Assembly: GCF_030651995.1 (NCBI RefSeq) | Contig: NZ_JAUSBN010000039.1 | Coordinates: forward strand, 1-35,178 | Length of the DNA stretch: 35,178 bases | Source: Reyranella sp. | Lineage (GTDB): Bacteria; Pseudomonadota; Alphaproteobacteria; Reyranellales; Reyranellaceae | Direction: 5' to 3' | Shown: positions 1 to 8,753 of the stretch, in pieces | Numbering within the stretch: the stretch's first letter is position 1 | Layout of the letters: every line of letters begins with the position of its first letter | The notes under the pieces: generated by a model | What the model was told of the DNA's origin: nothing | Database searches by the model: none | Seen by the model: only the letters and a program-made list of their open reading frames with translations | Position numbers and translations under genes: made by a program

Positions 1-2
1 AC

Positions 3-140
3 GACACTTCAGACCAGCGTGCCCAAGAGCTACCCTTCTGGATCCATCGCTATAACTGGCATCGACCGCACGCCGGCATCAAGGGTAAAACACCCATCAG
101 CAGACTGGCCCTCGCCGAGGACAACCTGTTGAGGCTCCAC
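3..140 (+). mobile_element. IS481-family transposase, C-terminal remnant (enters from left edge)
   Basis: Frame 3 from the window edge reads as the end of an IS481/rve-type integrase: a Leu-Pro-Phe-Trp-Ile-His-Arg-Tyr-Asn block, then Trp-His-Arg-Pro-His, then Pro-Ile-Ser-Arg-Leu and a terminal Asn-Leu-Leu-Arg-Leu-His. In the family a stop normally follows soon after this last motif. Here the frame stays open to a TGA at 261-263, but residues after about 140 no longer look like transposase and lie antisense to the neighbouring stress-protein gene. The rest of the transposase, if any, is outside the window. I see no terminal inverted repeat at the right end, so this is probably a decayed or partial copy. 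The family call rests on motif recognition. Confidence 0.7.
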
Positions 141-660
141 AGGCCTGTTTGCCCATTACCTCGTCGCGCCACCGGGCCGCGTGGGCTGCGATGTCCGTCG
201 GGCGATGGATGGACAACAGGCCTTCGATGCGGCCCACTTCACCGTCGGGGGCGCGCACCGTGAGGAGTGTGCCGCCCCGGCGGACGGATTCGGAGAGGAT
301 CGCCGCTTCTTCCTCGTCGATGCCGGCGCCGATCAGGGCGCCCATGAGTCCGCCCGTGGCGACGCCTGCTGCGGTGCCCACGGCCATCGCCGCCAGCCAG
401 CCTGCTGCAACCACGGGGCCGAAGCCGGGGATCGCCAGCAGGCCGAGACCCGCCAGGAGGCCGACGCCTCCCCCGACCACGGCGCCGATGCCAGCCCCCG
501 TGGCAGTCTCTGGGACGGCCTCCACGTTCTCGTACTCGACGCCGACATGCTTGTTCGCGATCAAACTCACGTCGGATGAGGGGATCCCGGCCCTTTCGAT
601 CGCGTCCACAGCCGCGCGAGCCTGCGCGTAGCTGTCATAGGATCGACTGATCGTCTTCAT
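97..660 (-). CDS. Glycine-zipper general stress protein (GSP17M-like)
   Basis: This is a 187-residue protein. The start at 660 (Met-Lys-Thr-Ile) is preferred over an upstream ATG at 696 because a GAGAGAG ribosome site lies just before it. Residues 1-35 resemble the N-terminal domain of general stress protein 17M/DUF1269-like proteins, with an Arg-Ser-Tyr-Asp-Ser-Tyr start and an Ala-rich helix. Residues about 53-120 are Gly/Ala-rich with GxxxG repeats and two hydrophobic stretches, as in membrane-inserting glycine zippers. An acidic Glu-Glu-Glu and a Leu-Thr-Val-Arg-Ala-Pro strand follow. The last 15-20 codons (Cys-rich, basic) are encoded by DNA that reads on the other strand as an IS481 transposase end, so the native C-terminus has probably been replaced. 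Role in stress response is inferred from family only. Confidence 0.7.
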   Translation of the reverse strand: MKTISRSYDSYAQARAAVDAIERAGIPSSDVSLIANKHVGVEYENVEAVPETATGAGIGAVVGGGVGLLAGLGLLAIPGFGPVVAAGWLAAMAVGTAAGVATGGLMGALIGAGIDEEEAAILSESVRRGGTLLTVRAPDGEVGRIEGLLSIHRPTDIAAHAARWRDEVMGKQACGASTGCPRRGPVC

Positions 661-802
661 CGCTCTCTCGCACTGGTGATGGCCCGGATGAAACAAAGTG
701 AAGCGACTGGAGTTCCCGCAAAGCGGGCGACACTAAGTTGTGGTCCGTTGATTACCACCCTCGATACGGGAATAATGCCCTTCCTTCTTTCCCACTCGCT
801 GA

Positions 803-815
803 TCTGCATTGCAGA
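803..815. promoter_or_regulatory. Short perfect palindrome upstream of TRAP binding protein gene
   Basis: TCTGCATTGCAGA has 6-bp perfect arms around a single central base. It lies 57 bp before the preferred ATG at 872, in the 211-bp divergent gap between the stress protein and the TRAP binding protein. Nothing else in 661-871 looks coding. It could be an operator half-site pair, but an odd-centred 13-mer can occur by chance. Confidence 0.25.
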
Positions 816-871
816 CCGATATTCTGCTGTGTAAGCCGTCTGACCTAGTGGACTTGAAATCTGGTCGGCCA

Positions 872-1843
872 ATGCATTTCGCCAAGTGTGCCGCGTTCTT
901 CCTCGCCCTGACGCTCGGGCCGCCTGCGATGGCGCGAGATATCGTCTCGTCGGACATTTATCCGTCGAGTTACCCCACCGTGCGCGCCACGGCGTACATG
1001 GGCGACCTGATTCGCGAACGCAGCGGCAATCGCCTCATTTTGTCGAATCTCGGCGCCGGCGACCGGGAATCCGAGAACTACACCCTGGCGCAGCTCCGCA
1101 ACGGCACCCTCGACATGGCGCGGATCAATCTCAACACATTGAACAGCGCGGCGCCGGTCACCAGCGTCCTGACGCTTCCCTATCTCATCCGGTCGACCGA
1201 GCACGAACGCAAGGTGCTCGATGGACCGATCGGTGAGGAGATCCTGGCATCGCTGGAGAGTACCGGCGTCATCGGTCTCGGCTTCTACGACGGCGGACCG
1301 AGATCGACCTACGGCACCAGGCCGATCCGCTCGCCGGCCGACTTGCGCGGCATAAAGTACCGCGTCCAGCCGTCCTCGATCTGGTCACCCATGTTGCGCG
1401 CCCTCGGGGCCCAGCCGGTGCCCATGTCCCAGTCACGGGTCCCGGCCGCCATGCGCGCAGGCGCCGTGGACGTGGCCGATGGAACATGGTCGTCCTTCGT
1501 CGCCCTGCAGCATCACCGCGTGGCAAGGAGCTTCAGCCTGACCGAGCATGCGAGGCCGCCGAGCGTACTGCTGTTCTCCCGGCCGGTCTGGAACACGCTC
1601 TCGTCCGAAGACAAGGCGATCATCCGCACTTCCGCGCGCGATTCGATCGCCTTCTATCGACGGCTGTGGGACGAACATGAGGCGGCGGCCCGGCGTGAGG
1701 CCGAAGCGGCCGGTGTCCTGATCGTGAGCGACATCGACCACGACGGCTTTGCCAGGGCCCTGGCGCCATTCCACCCCGTCGCTGTCTCCGATGCGCGGCT
1801 CAGGTCGATGATCGAACGTATCGAGGCCGAGAGGGCAAGGTAG
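872..1843 (+). CDS. TRAP transporter solute-binding protein (DctP family), orphan
   Basis: This is a 323-residue predicted periplasmic binding protein. The start at 872 gives a signal peptide (Met-His-Phe-Ala-Lys, a hydrophobic core, then Pro-Pro-Ala-Met-Ala-Arg); a TTG 63 bases earlier would only add a non-signal extension. DctP features include the segment around residues 120-150 of the mature protein (Gly-Leu-Gly-Phe-Tyr-Asp-Gly-Gly, then Pro-Ile-Arg-Ser-Pro-Ala-Asp-Leu-Arg-Gly) and the following Lys-Tyr-Arg-Val-Gln, where the conserved Arg that salt-bridges substrate carboxylates is expected. A later stretch gives Ala-Gly-Ala-Val-Asp-Val-Ala-Asp-Gly. The family normally works with DctQ and DctM membrane subunits, but neither is nearby; the next gene is an unrelated SulP transporter. 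The substrate is probably an organic acid, by family only. Confidence 0.85.
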   Translation: MHFAKCAAFFLALTLGPPAMARDIVSSDIYPSSYPTVRATAYMGDLIRERSGNRLILSNLGAGDRESENYTLAQLRNGTLDMARINLNTLNSAAPVTSVLTLPYLIRSTEHERKVLDGPIGEEILASLESTGVIGLGFYDGGPRSTYGTRPIRSPADLRGIKYRVQPSSIWSPMLRALGAQPVPMSQSRVPAAMRAGAVDVADGTWSSFVALQHHRVARSFSLTEHARPPSVLLFSRPVWNTLSSEDKAIIRTSARDSIAFYRRLWDEHEAAARREAEAAGVLIVSDIDHDGFARALAPFHPVAVSDARLRSMIERIEAERAR

Positions 1844-1923
1844 CGCCGGTCAACGAGCACTGAAGCGCGCCCCCTGTGAAATCGCACCCTCGCCGCCTAG
1901 GATCGGGCAGGGGAGAGGGTCGA

Positions 1924-3603
1924 ATGAGCATATTGCGCTGGATGCCGGGCCTGGCGACGTTGCGCAGCTACGAGGCATCGTTTCTGCCGCGCGACATGGC
2001 GGCAGGATTGACGCTCGGCGCAGTCATGGTGCCGGTGGGTCTCGCCTACGGCGAACTGGCCGGCCTTCCGATGGCCGGGCTCTATGGCAGCATCCTGCCG
2101 CTGCTCGCCTACGCCCTGTTCGGCAGTTCCCGTCATCTCGTCGTTGGACCCGACACCGCCATGGCGGCCATCGTGGCGGTCGCCGTGGCGCCGCTCGCGC
2201 TGGGTGATCCGCTCCGGCTGGCGCTGCTCGCAACCGGGCTCGGCGTCATGGTCGGGCTCATCTGCCTGCTGGCCGGCCTGCTGCGGCTGGGCTTCGTCGC
2301 CAACTTCCTGTCCAAGCCGGTGATCGCGGGATTCATGCACGGACTCGCCCTGGTGATCGTGGGGGCGCAAATTCCCAAAGTGCTGGGCTTCAAGGTCGAG
2401 GGCGAGACGACGTTCGACCAGCTCGTCGCCACGGCCAGCAGGCTCGGCGATACGAATCTCGCCTCCCTCGCGATCGGGGCCTCGTGCTTTGCCGTCATCC
2501 TCATCTGTCGTCGCCTCGCGCCGCGCATACCGGGAGCGGTGGTCGCGCTGGCGGGCTCCATGCTGGCCGTCGTTCTGTTGGGTCTCGAACGGCACGGAGT
2601 CACCCTGATCGGCCGCATTCCGACGGGGCTTCCGGACCTGTCGCTGCCACTCCTGTCGCTGGCTGATTTCGACGCCCTGCTACCGGTGGCGCTGGTCGCC
2701 GCGCTCCTGTCCTTCTCCGATACGATGATCACCGCTCGCGCGTTCGGCGCGCGGCATGGCACGCGCGTCGATGCCGACCAGGAACTGCTGGGGATCGGCA
2801 CCGCCAACCTGGTCTCGGGCCTGACCCAGGGGCTGCCGATCAGCGCCAGCGACACCCGCACCGCCGTCGCCGATGCGGCGGGCAGCCGGACGCAGGTCAC
2901 CATGGTCGTCGCGGCGGCCATCGTGGCGGGCGTCACGCTGTGGATGGGAGATCTGCTCTACTACCTCCCGACGGCGGCCTTGGGCGGTATCCTGATCGCC
3001 TCCGCCTGGGGCCTCTGCGACCTGGGCGAGTTCAGCCGGCTCTGGCGCTTCCGCGGCAGCGATCTCGCCGCCGCACTGCTGACGATGACGGGGGTCGTGG
3101 TGCTGGGAGTGATGGACGGCATCCTGGTCGGCGTCGTTTTCTCGTTGGTCCTGTTGCTGCGCGCCCTGGCCTTTCCGGCCGACGCTGCCCTCGGCCGCAC
3201 ACCCGACGGCGGCTGGCACGACCCCGCCCATCGTACCGATGCCGTTTCGGTCCCGGGCCTGCTCGTCTATCGCTTCTCCGCGCCCTTGTTCTTCGCCAAC
3301 TGCGAGCTGTTTCGCGAGCGCATCGAGGCGCGCGTTGCGGCCGCGCCCCATCCGGTGCGCCGCGTCGTGATCGATGGGGCGGCCATTCACGATGTCGACC
3401 TCATGGCGTGCGACCTGCTTGTCGACCTGGAGCGTGAGCTGCGCGCGAAGGGCATCACGCTGGCGTTCGGCAATCTGCGCGATCGTGTGAGACGCGACAT
3501 CGAGCGCGGCCTCCGCCTCGCAGCAGGAGACGGCGAGGGCGACATCGTCTATCCGACAGTCGCAGCTGCCGCGTGCCTGCCACCTTCGAAGCCGCTGCCG
3601 TAA
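1924..3603 (+). CDS. SulP-family anion transporter with C-terminal STAS domain
   Basis: This is a 559-residue inner-membrane protein. The start at 1924 is chosen because GGGGAGAGGG sits just upstream; an in-frame ATG at 1876 lacks this. The N-terminal motif Ala-Gly-Leu-Thr-Leu-Gly-Ala-Val-Met-Val-Pro followed by Gly-Leu-Ala-Tyr-Gly-Glu-Leu-Ala-Gly-Leu-Pro is the classic SulP signature. About 11-14 hydrophobic segments follow, including the Lys-Pro-Val-Ile-Ala-Gly-Phe region. From about residue 440 a cytoplasmic STAS domain begins, with Val-Val-Ile-Asp-Gly-Ala followed by His-Asp-Val-Asp and an Arg-Glu-Leu-Arg-Ala-Lys-Gly helix. SulP members carry sulfate, bicarbonate, molybdate or dicarboxylates; the substrate cannot be read from sequence. 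It ends 48 bp from the convergent DUF4239 gene. Confidence 0.92.
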   Translation: MSILRWMPGLATLRSYEASFLPRDMAAGLTLGAVMVPVGLAYGELAGLPMAGLYGSILPLLAYALFGSSRHLVVGPDTAMAAIVAVAVAPLALGDPLRLALLATGLGVMVGLICLLAGLLRLGFVANFLSKPVIAGFMHGLALVIVGAQIPKVLGFKVEGETTFDQLVATASRLGDTNLASLAIGASCFAVILICRRLAPRIPGAVVALAGSMLAVVLLGLERHGVTLIGRIPTGLPDLSLPLLSLADFDALLPVALVAALLSFSDTMITARAFGARHGTRVDADQELLGIGTANLVSGLTQGLPISASDTRTAVADAAGSRTQVTMVVAAAIVAGVTLWMGDLLYYLPTAALGGILIASAWGLCDLGEFSRLWRFRGSDLAAALLTMTGVVVLGVMDGILVGVVFSLVLLLRALAFPADAALGRTPDGGWHDPAHRTDAVSVPGLLVYRFSAPLFFANCELFRERIEARVAAAPHPVRRVVIDGAAIHDVDLMACDLLVDLERELRAKGITLAFGNLRDRVRRDIERGLRLAAGDGEGDIVYPTVAAAACLPPSKPLP

Positions 3604-3651
3604 GGGCGCTCGCGGGAGAAGGCACTCCAGTCGCGCCGGCCATGGGCCAAC

Positions 3652-4398
3652 CTACTTCAGCGCGTTCCGCAGCGGTTCGTTGGAGAGTTGCATCAACCCG
3701 CCGAAAGGTATGCCGAGTTCCAGGATCAGGTAGAAGGCCGCGGACGCCGAGAGGATGCAGGTCGCGATCACGACGAACATCGTGGGATTTGCCGGCGCCG
3801 ACATGCTGAAGACGCCGAAGATGAACATCAGCCAGACGATCAGCACGATCAGAAACGTGTTGGAGATCGAATCCGCTGGCTGTGCGAAGAGGGCGATCTG
3901 GGTCTGCTGCAGGTCGGCGCTGATCTGGATGGCGCGCACATGCAGGGCCCGCTGCTTGGCATTGGCGGGTTGCAGGTCCTGCAGCATGTAGAGAACCTGC
4001 TCTTCAGGAGCCTTGCCTTCGTCGAGCTTCACGCCGCGCGCCACGGCCTCCTCGCGCCAGATCGAATCGATCATCGGCTGGATCTCGGCACGCAGGGCCG
4101 CACGCACCGGGTCCGCCTCTGGGCCATAATGCTTCAGCACGCGGTCGAGTTCGGTAATCTCGGCCGTCAGGCGGCTCACCAGGCCGCTGGTGCGCTCGAA
4201 AGTGGTACGGGTCGAGGCGAAGAGCAGCGCCAGTACCAGCGCCGACATTGTGGCAACCAGCGCGATCGAGAGTTTGATCACGTCCTTGGAATCGCCGCTT
4301 ACATGATGCTCGGGCAGGCGAGGACGCAGCAGGGCCCCGGCGGCCGCGCTGGCGATGATGCAGGCGAAGGCGAGGGCGGCAAACTGGATCGGGCTCAA
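3652..4398 (-). CDS. DUF4239-like (bestrophin-like) membrane protein
   Basis: This is a 248-residue protein if translation starts at TTG 4398, just before the first membrane segment, with a GAGG about a dozen bases upstream. An ATG at 4467 would add 23 Arg/Pro-rich residues that do not look native. There is one N-terminal transmembrane helix, a second at about 45-65 (Asp-Val-Ile-Lys-Leu-Ser-Ile-Ala-Leu-Val-Ala-Thr-Met-Ser-Ala-Leu-Val-Leu), a soluble helical middle (Glu-Leu-Asp-Arg-Val-Leu-Lys-His-Tyr-Gly-Pro-Glu), and two C-terminal helices. This order and the Leu-Asp-Arg-x-Leu-x-x-Tyr-Gly-Pro motif match DUF4239. Function is unknown. It is co-oriented with boxB but separated by 218 bp, so co-transcription is uncertain. 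Confidence 0.7.
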   Translation of the reverse strand: MSPIQFAALAFACIIASAAAGALLRPRLPEHHVSGDSKDVIKLSIALVATMSALVLALLFASTRTTFERTSGLVSRLTAEITELDRVLKHYGPEADPVRAALRAEIQPMIDSIWREEAVARGVKLDEGKAPEEQVLYMLQDLQPANAKQRALHVRAIQISADLQQTQIALFAQPADSISNTFLIVLIVWLMFIFGVFSMSAPANPTMFVVIATCILSASAAFYLILELGIPFGGLMQLSNEPLRNALK

Positions 4399-4616
4399 GA
4401 CGGGTGAACCTCGCGGGCGCTGATTGGCGGGCAGGCCAACGTGCCCCGGGCCGCACCGTCGACGCAAGCCACAAGGTGATCACAACCCGGGCGGGCCCTG
4501 GCGAGGCATGTTGAAGCTCGCCGTCGACCCAGGACGGCCTCCCTGCCTCCGTCCACACCGGAGGCGCGACCCGCCTGTGACCCCAAGCGCAGGCGGGTCA
4601 TTGGAGGCCCCGCCTC

Positions 4617-6035
<1,419 letters not shown>

Positions 6036-6069
6036 GAGTGCCTCCTTCGATTCTGCTTGCCGGAGATCA

Positions 6070-6177
6070 CCTCACCCTGAGGAGGCGCGAAGCGCCGTCT
6101 CGAAGGGTGGGAACGAGCACCTTGCCTGTTGCCGATCCTTCGAGACGCGCTCCTGCGGAGCGCTCCTCAGGATGAGG
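6070..6177. repeat. Composite palindromic repeat between boxC and boxB
   Basis: The outer arms CCTCACCCTGAGGAG (6070-6084) and CTCCTCAGGATGAGG (6163-6177) pair with one mismatch. Inner arms GTCTCGAAGG and CCTTCGAGAC also pair, and each half holds a GCGC-GAAGC-type mini-hairpin. The element fills almost all of the boxC-boxB gap. This style of two inverted units resembles intergenic palindromes common in Bradyrhizobium and relatives. In RNA it would fold into a strong structure between the two cistrons and could stabilise the upstream boxC message or reduce read-through to boxB. Confidence 0.85.
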
Positions 6178-6196
6178 TCGTGTGGGTTCGATCAAT

Positions 6197-7855
6197 TCAA
6201 GCCCGCTTGCGGTCGTACTTGCTCTGCTTGCCGGTGCCGTAGAGTTTCAGCGCGCCCTCCGGGCCCGTCGCATTGGGCCGCTGGAAGATCCAGTTCTGCC
6301 AGGCCGAGAGCCGCGCGAAGATCTTCGTTTCCATCGTTTCGGGGCCGGGGAAGCGCAGGTTCGCCTCCATGCCGATCAGCCCGTCGGGCGAGAAGCCGGC
6401 GCGTTCCTCGACGGCGAGGCGTACCTCGTCTTCCCAGTCGATGTCGTCGGGCGTGAAGGTGACGAGGCCGGCCTCGTCGGCGGCGGCGGCGTGCAGCGGT
6501 TCGCGGGCCTGGTCCTTGAGCGTGTCGACGTGGCGGGGATCATTGAGAAAGCGCGTCGAGAGCCGCGTCAGCCCGTTGCCCATCGGGTAGGGGCCGAAGT
6601 TCATGCCGGTGAGCCGCACCGTGGCGGCGGGCAGGTTCGAGCCCTCGAATACGCCATCCAGCATGTAGGAACGGTCGGCCGCCAAGGCGACCTCGAGCAG
6701 GGTGCCGGTGAAGCAGGAGCCGGGCTCGATCAGCGCGATCAGGCTGCGCGAACTCACGTCGAGCCGCTTCAGGGTGCGCTTCCAGTAGAGCACGATCTCA
6801 TGCACCAGCCAGTCGTCGGCCTTCTCCGCGAGCAGCGCGTCATAGGCCTCGACCAGCGCCGCATCGCCCTGGCTGGTGAGCACCCAGGTGCCGATCTCGG
6901 TCTCGTTGAGACGCAGATGCATCATCGCATCGTCGAACTCGCGAGCCAGCGCCAGCGGCCAGAACGACGCGCCGGCCGCGTGCACGTCGTCGGGCGGTGC
7001 GGAGGAAGGGCCGTTGAGGCGGAACCTCGCCGAGCGGCCCTCGTGGTCGATCTCGACGGTGAGGTAGGCGTAGCGCAGCGTGTCGCCGTCGATCTGCCGT
7101 TCCACCGTCGGCAGCGCGATGCCTTTGGCATCCTTCGGTCGCGACGACGTCGCCGCGACCTCCTCGGCAATCTTCTGCGTCTGTTCCACCAGCTTCGAAG
7201 GCGGGATGAGCTGGTCGACCAGTCGCCACTCGCGCGCCCGCTTGCCGCGCAGGCCCTCGGCCGTGGTGCAGAAGAAGTCGGCATGGTCGCGGCGCACCAT
7301 GCGCTTGTCGACCAGGCGGGTCAGCCCGCCGGTGCCCGGCAGCACCGCCAGCAGCGGCAGCTCGGGCAGCGACACCGCGCTCGATCCGTCGTCGGCCAGC
7401 AGGATCTGCTCGCAGGCCAGCGCCAACTCGTAGCCGCCGCCCGCGGCGATGCCGTTGATCGAGCAGATGTAGGTCTGGCCGGAATGGATGCTCGCATCCT
7501 CGATGGCCAGCCGCGTCTCGTTGGTGAACTTGCAGAAGTTGACCTTGTGATCGTGCGTCGAGAGGCCAAGCATGTTGATGTTGGCGCCGGAGCAGAAGAT
7601 GCGGTCGCGCTGCGAACGGATCACGACGGCGCCGATCTCGGGATGCTCGAAGCGCAGGCGCTGCACGGCATCGGCCAGTTCGATGTCGACGCCCAGGTCG
7701 TAGGAGTTGAGCTTCAGCTTGTAGCCGGGCTTGAGGCCGCCCTCCTCGTTCACGTCCATGGTGAGGTAGGCGACGCCGTTCTCGAACGCGAGCTTCCAGT
7801 GCTTGTAACGGGAGGGTTCGGTGCGGAAGTCGATGGGCGCGGCGGCGGGGTCCAT
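6197..7855 (-). CDS. boxC: Benzoyl-CoA-dihydrodiol lyase BoxC
   Basis: This is a 552-residue crotonase-superfamily enzyme that opens the ring of 2,3-epoxybenzoyl-CoA to 3,4-dehydroadipyl-CoA semialdehyde and formate. Start 7855 is preferred because an AGGG lies six bases before it; an ATG at 7861 abuts that AGGG. The N-terminal half has the crotonase fold: oxyanion segment Phe-Cys-Ser-Gly-Ala-Asn-Ile, then Ala-Gly-Gly-Gly-Tyr-Glu-Leu-Ala and Ser-Leu-Pro-Glu-Leu-Pro, so both catalytic Glu positions are kept. The long second half and total length of about 550 are specific to BoxC among crotonases. It is transcribed first, ahead of boxB. A 20-bp palindrome lies 17-36 bp upstream of its start codon and is a likely control site. 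Confidence 0.95.
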   Translation of the reverse strand: MDPAAAPIDFRTEPSRYKHWKLAFENGVAYLTMDVNEEGGLKPGYKLKLNSYDLGVDIELADAVQRLRFEHPEIGAVVIRSQRDRIFCSGANINMLGLSTHDHKVNFCKFTNETRLAIEDASIHSGQTYICSINGIAAGGGYELALACEQILLADDGSSAVSLPELPLLAVLPGTGGLTRLVDKRMVRRDHADFFCTTAEGLRGKRAREWRLVDQLIPPSKLVEQTQKIAEEVAATSSRPKDAKGIALPTVERQIDGDTLRYAYLTVEIDHEGRSARFRLNGPSSAPPDDVHAAGASFWPLALAREFDDAMMHLRLNETEIGTWVLTSQGDAALVEAYDALLAEKADDWLVHEIVLYWKRTLKRLDVSSRSLIALIEPGSCFTGTLLEVALAADRSYMLDGVFEGSNLPAATVRLTGMNFGPYPMGNGLTRLSTRFLNDPRHVDTLKDQAREPLHAAAADEAGLVTFTPDDIDWEDEVRLAVEERAGFSPDGLIGMEANLRFPGPETMETKIFARLSAWQNWIFQRPNATGPEGALKLYGTGKQSKYDRKRA

Positions 7856-7871
7856 TGGCATCCCTATTTCT

Positions 7872-7891
7872 GTAATTCGGTACTGAATTAC
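7872..7891. promoter_or_regulatory. Candidate operator in boxC / GNAT divergent promoter region
   Basis: GTAATTC-GGTACT-GAATTAC has perfect 7-bp arms, and 18 of 20 positions are symmetric over the whole site. It is AT-rich in an otherwise GC-rich region and lies between the boxC start (7855) and the divergent GNAT start (7933). A repressor here would overlap or flank both promoters. Size and symmetry fit a dimeric winged-helix or TetR-type regulator; I cannot assign which. The Rrf2-type gene two cistrons into the divergent cassette is one candidate binder by position only. Confidence 0.65.
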
Positions 7892-7932
7892 CTATTTACT
7901 TTCCCCGCCGCAAGGTCATTCTCTCCCCAGAC

Positions 7933-8352
7933 ATGGTTGCGATCCGCCCCGCCCAAGCCCCTGATCTCGCAGCGATTTCCGCGCTGGACGCACGGCTGAC
8001 CGGTTCCGACAAGCCGCACTACTGGCAGGAGATGCTGGGCCCGGATCGCCATTTTCTGGTCGCGGAGACGGCAAAGGGCGGGCTGGCCGGCTTCATCGCT
8101 GGCGAGGTCCGGGCCTGGGAATTCGGCCAGCCGGCCGCCGGCTGGGTCTTCGCCATCCAGGTCGATCCGAAAACGCGCCTCAAGGGTGTCGGCAGTGCGC
8201 TGTTCGAGGCGTTGGCAGAGCGGTTCAAGCAACAGGGAGTGACGCGGGTGCGTACCCTGGTCGATCGCAAGGACCACCTGATCCTGTCGTTCTTCCGCGC
8301 CCAGGGCATGGTCGCCGGCCCGTCGCTGCAGCTGGACAAGGAGTTGCCGTGA
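7933..8352 (+). CDS. GNAT-family N-acetyltransferase
   Basis: This 139-residue protein is a single GNAT domain. It begins Met-Val-Ala-Ile-Arg-Pro-Ala with an Asp-Leu-x-x-Ile helix, and the acetyl-CoA-binding motif A is at about residues 75-95: Ile-Gln-Val-Asp-Pro, then Arg-Leu-Lys-Gly-Val-Gly-Ser-Ala-Leu, matching the R/Q-x-x-G-x-G/A loop. The C-terminal part has Phe-Phe-Arg-Ala-Gln-Gly-Met, the usual motif B end. The acceptor substrate is unknown. Its stop overlaps the GTG start of the Rrf2 gene (GTGA), so the two are translationally coupled. It diverges from boxC across the 20-bp palindrome. Confidence 0.88.
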   Translation: MVAIRPAQAPDLAAISALDARLTGSDKPHYWQEMLGPDRHFLVAETAKGGLAGFIAGEVRAWEFGQPAAGWVFAIQVDPKTRLKGVGSALFEALAERFKQQGVTRVRTLVDRKDHLILSFFRAQGMVAGPSLQLDKELP

Positions 8353-8744
8353 AGCTCCAGACGGCGACGCGGCTTGGCCTCTATGCCGTTCTCGAACTGG
8401 CGCGCGACCCTGCGCGGACCCTGTCGTCGGCTGATCTCGCCGAGAGCTTCGGCGTCTCCACCCATTCCCTGGCCAAGGTCTTGCGCACGCTGTCTGCCGC
8501 CGGTCTGGTGCAGGGCGGGCGCGGCGCGTCAGGCGGCTATCGCTTTACCGGCAACCGCCGCCGCATCACCCTGATGGACATCGTGGCGCTGTTCGAACCG
8601 GCGCCGGGCAGCCGTGCCGCCGAGCCCGGCGAGGAGACCGAAATCGGCGCCGCCTTGCAGCGTGTTCTGACCGAGATCGACGAAATCGCCGAGGCCACAT
8701 TGCGATCTGTAAGCTTGGAGACGATGCTGCGGCGACCCACTTGA
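8349..8744 (+). CDS. Rrf2-family transcriptional regulator lacking cysteines
   Basis: This 131-residue protein starts at GTG 8349, overlapping the GNAT stop by four bases. Residues 1-80 form an Rrf2-type winged helix: Met-Lys-Leu-Gln-Thr-Ala-Thr-Arg-Leu-Gly-Leu-Tyr-Ala, then a recognition region Ser-Thr-His-Ser-Leu-Ala-Lys-Val-Leu-Arg-Thr-Leu and the wing Arg-Gly-Ala-Ser-Gly-Gly-Tyr. Many Rrf2 proteins (IscR, NsrR, RirA) hold an Fe-S cluster through three cysteines in the C-terminal loop. This protein has no cysteine at all, so it cannot be a cluster sensor of that kind. It may sense a small ligand or a partner protein. It could regulate its own cassette and perhaps boxCB; this is inferred from position. 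Confidence 0.85.
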   Translation: MKLQTATRLGLYAVLELARDPARTLSSADLAESFGVSTHSLAKVLRTLSAAGLVQGGRGASGGYRFTGNRRRITLMDIVALFEPAPGSRAAEPGEETEIGAALQRVLTEIDEIAEATLRSVSLETMLRRPT

Positions 8745-8753
8745 GGGACCCGC

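Noticed and set aside
6182..7999. 605-codon open frame on the plus strand
   Set aside because: Antisense to boxC; Arg/Gly/Val-rich composition typical of a codon-position shadow, with no ribosome site or domain.
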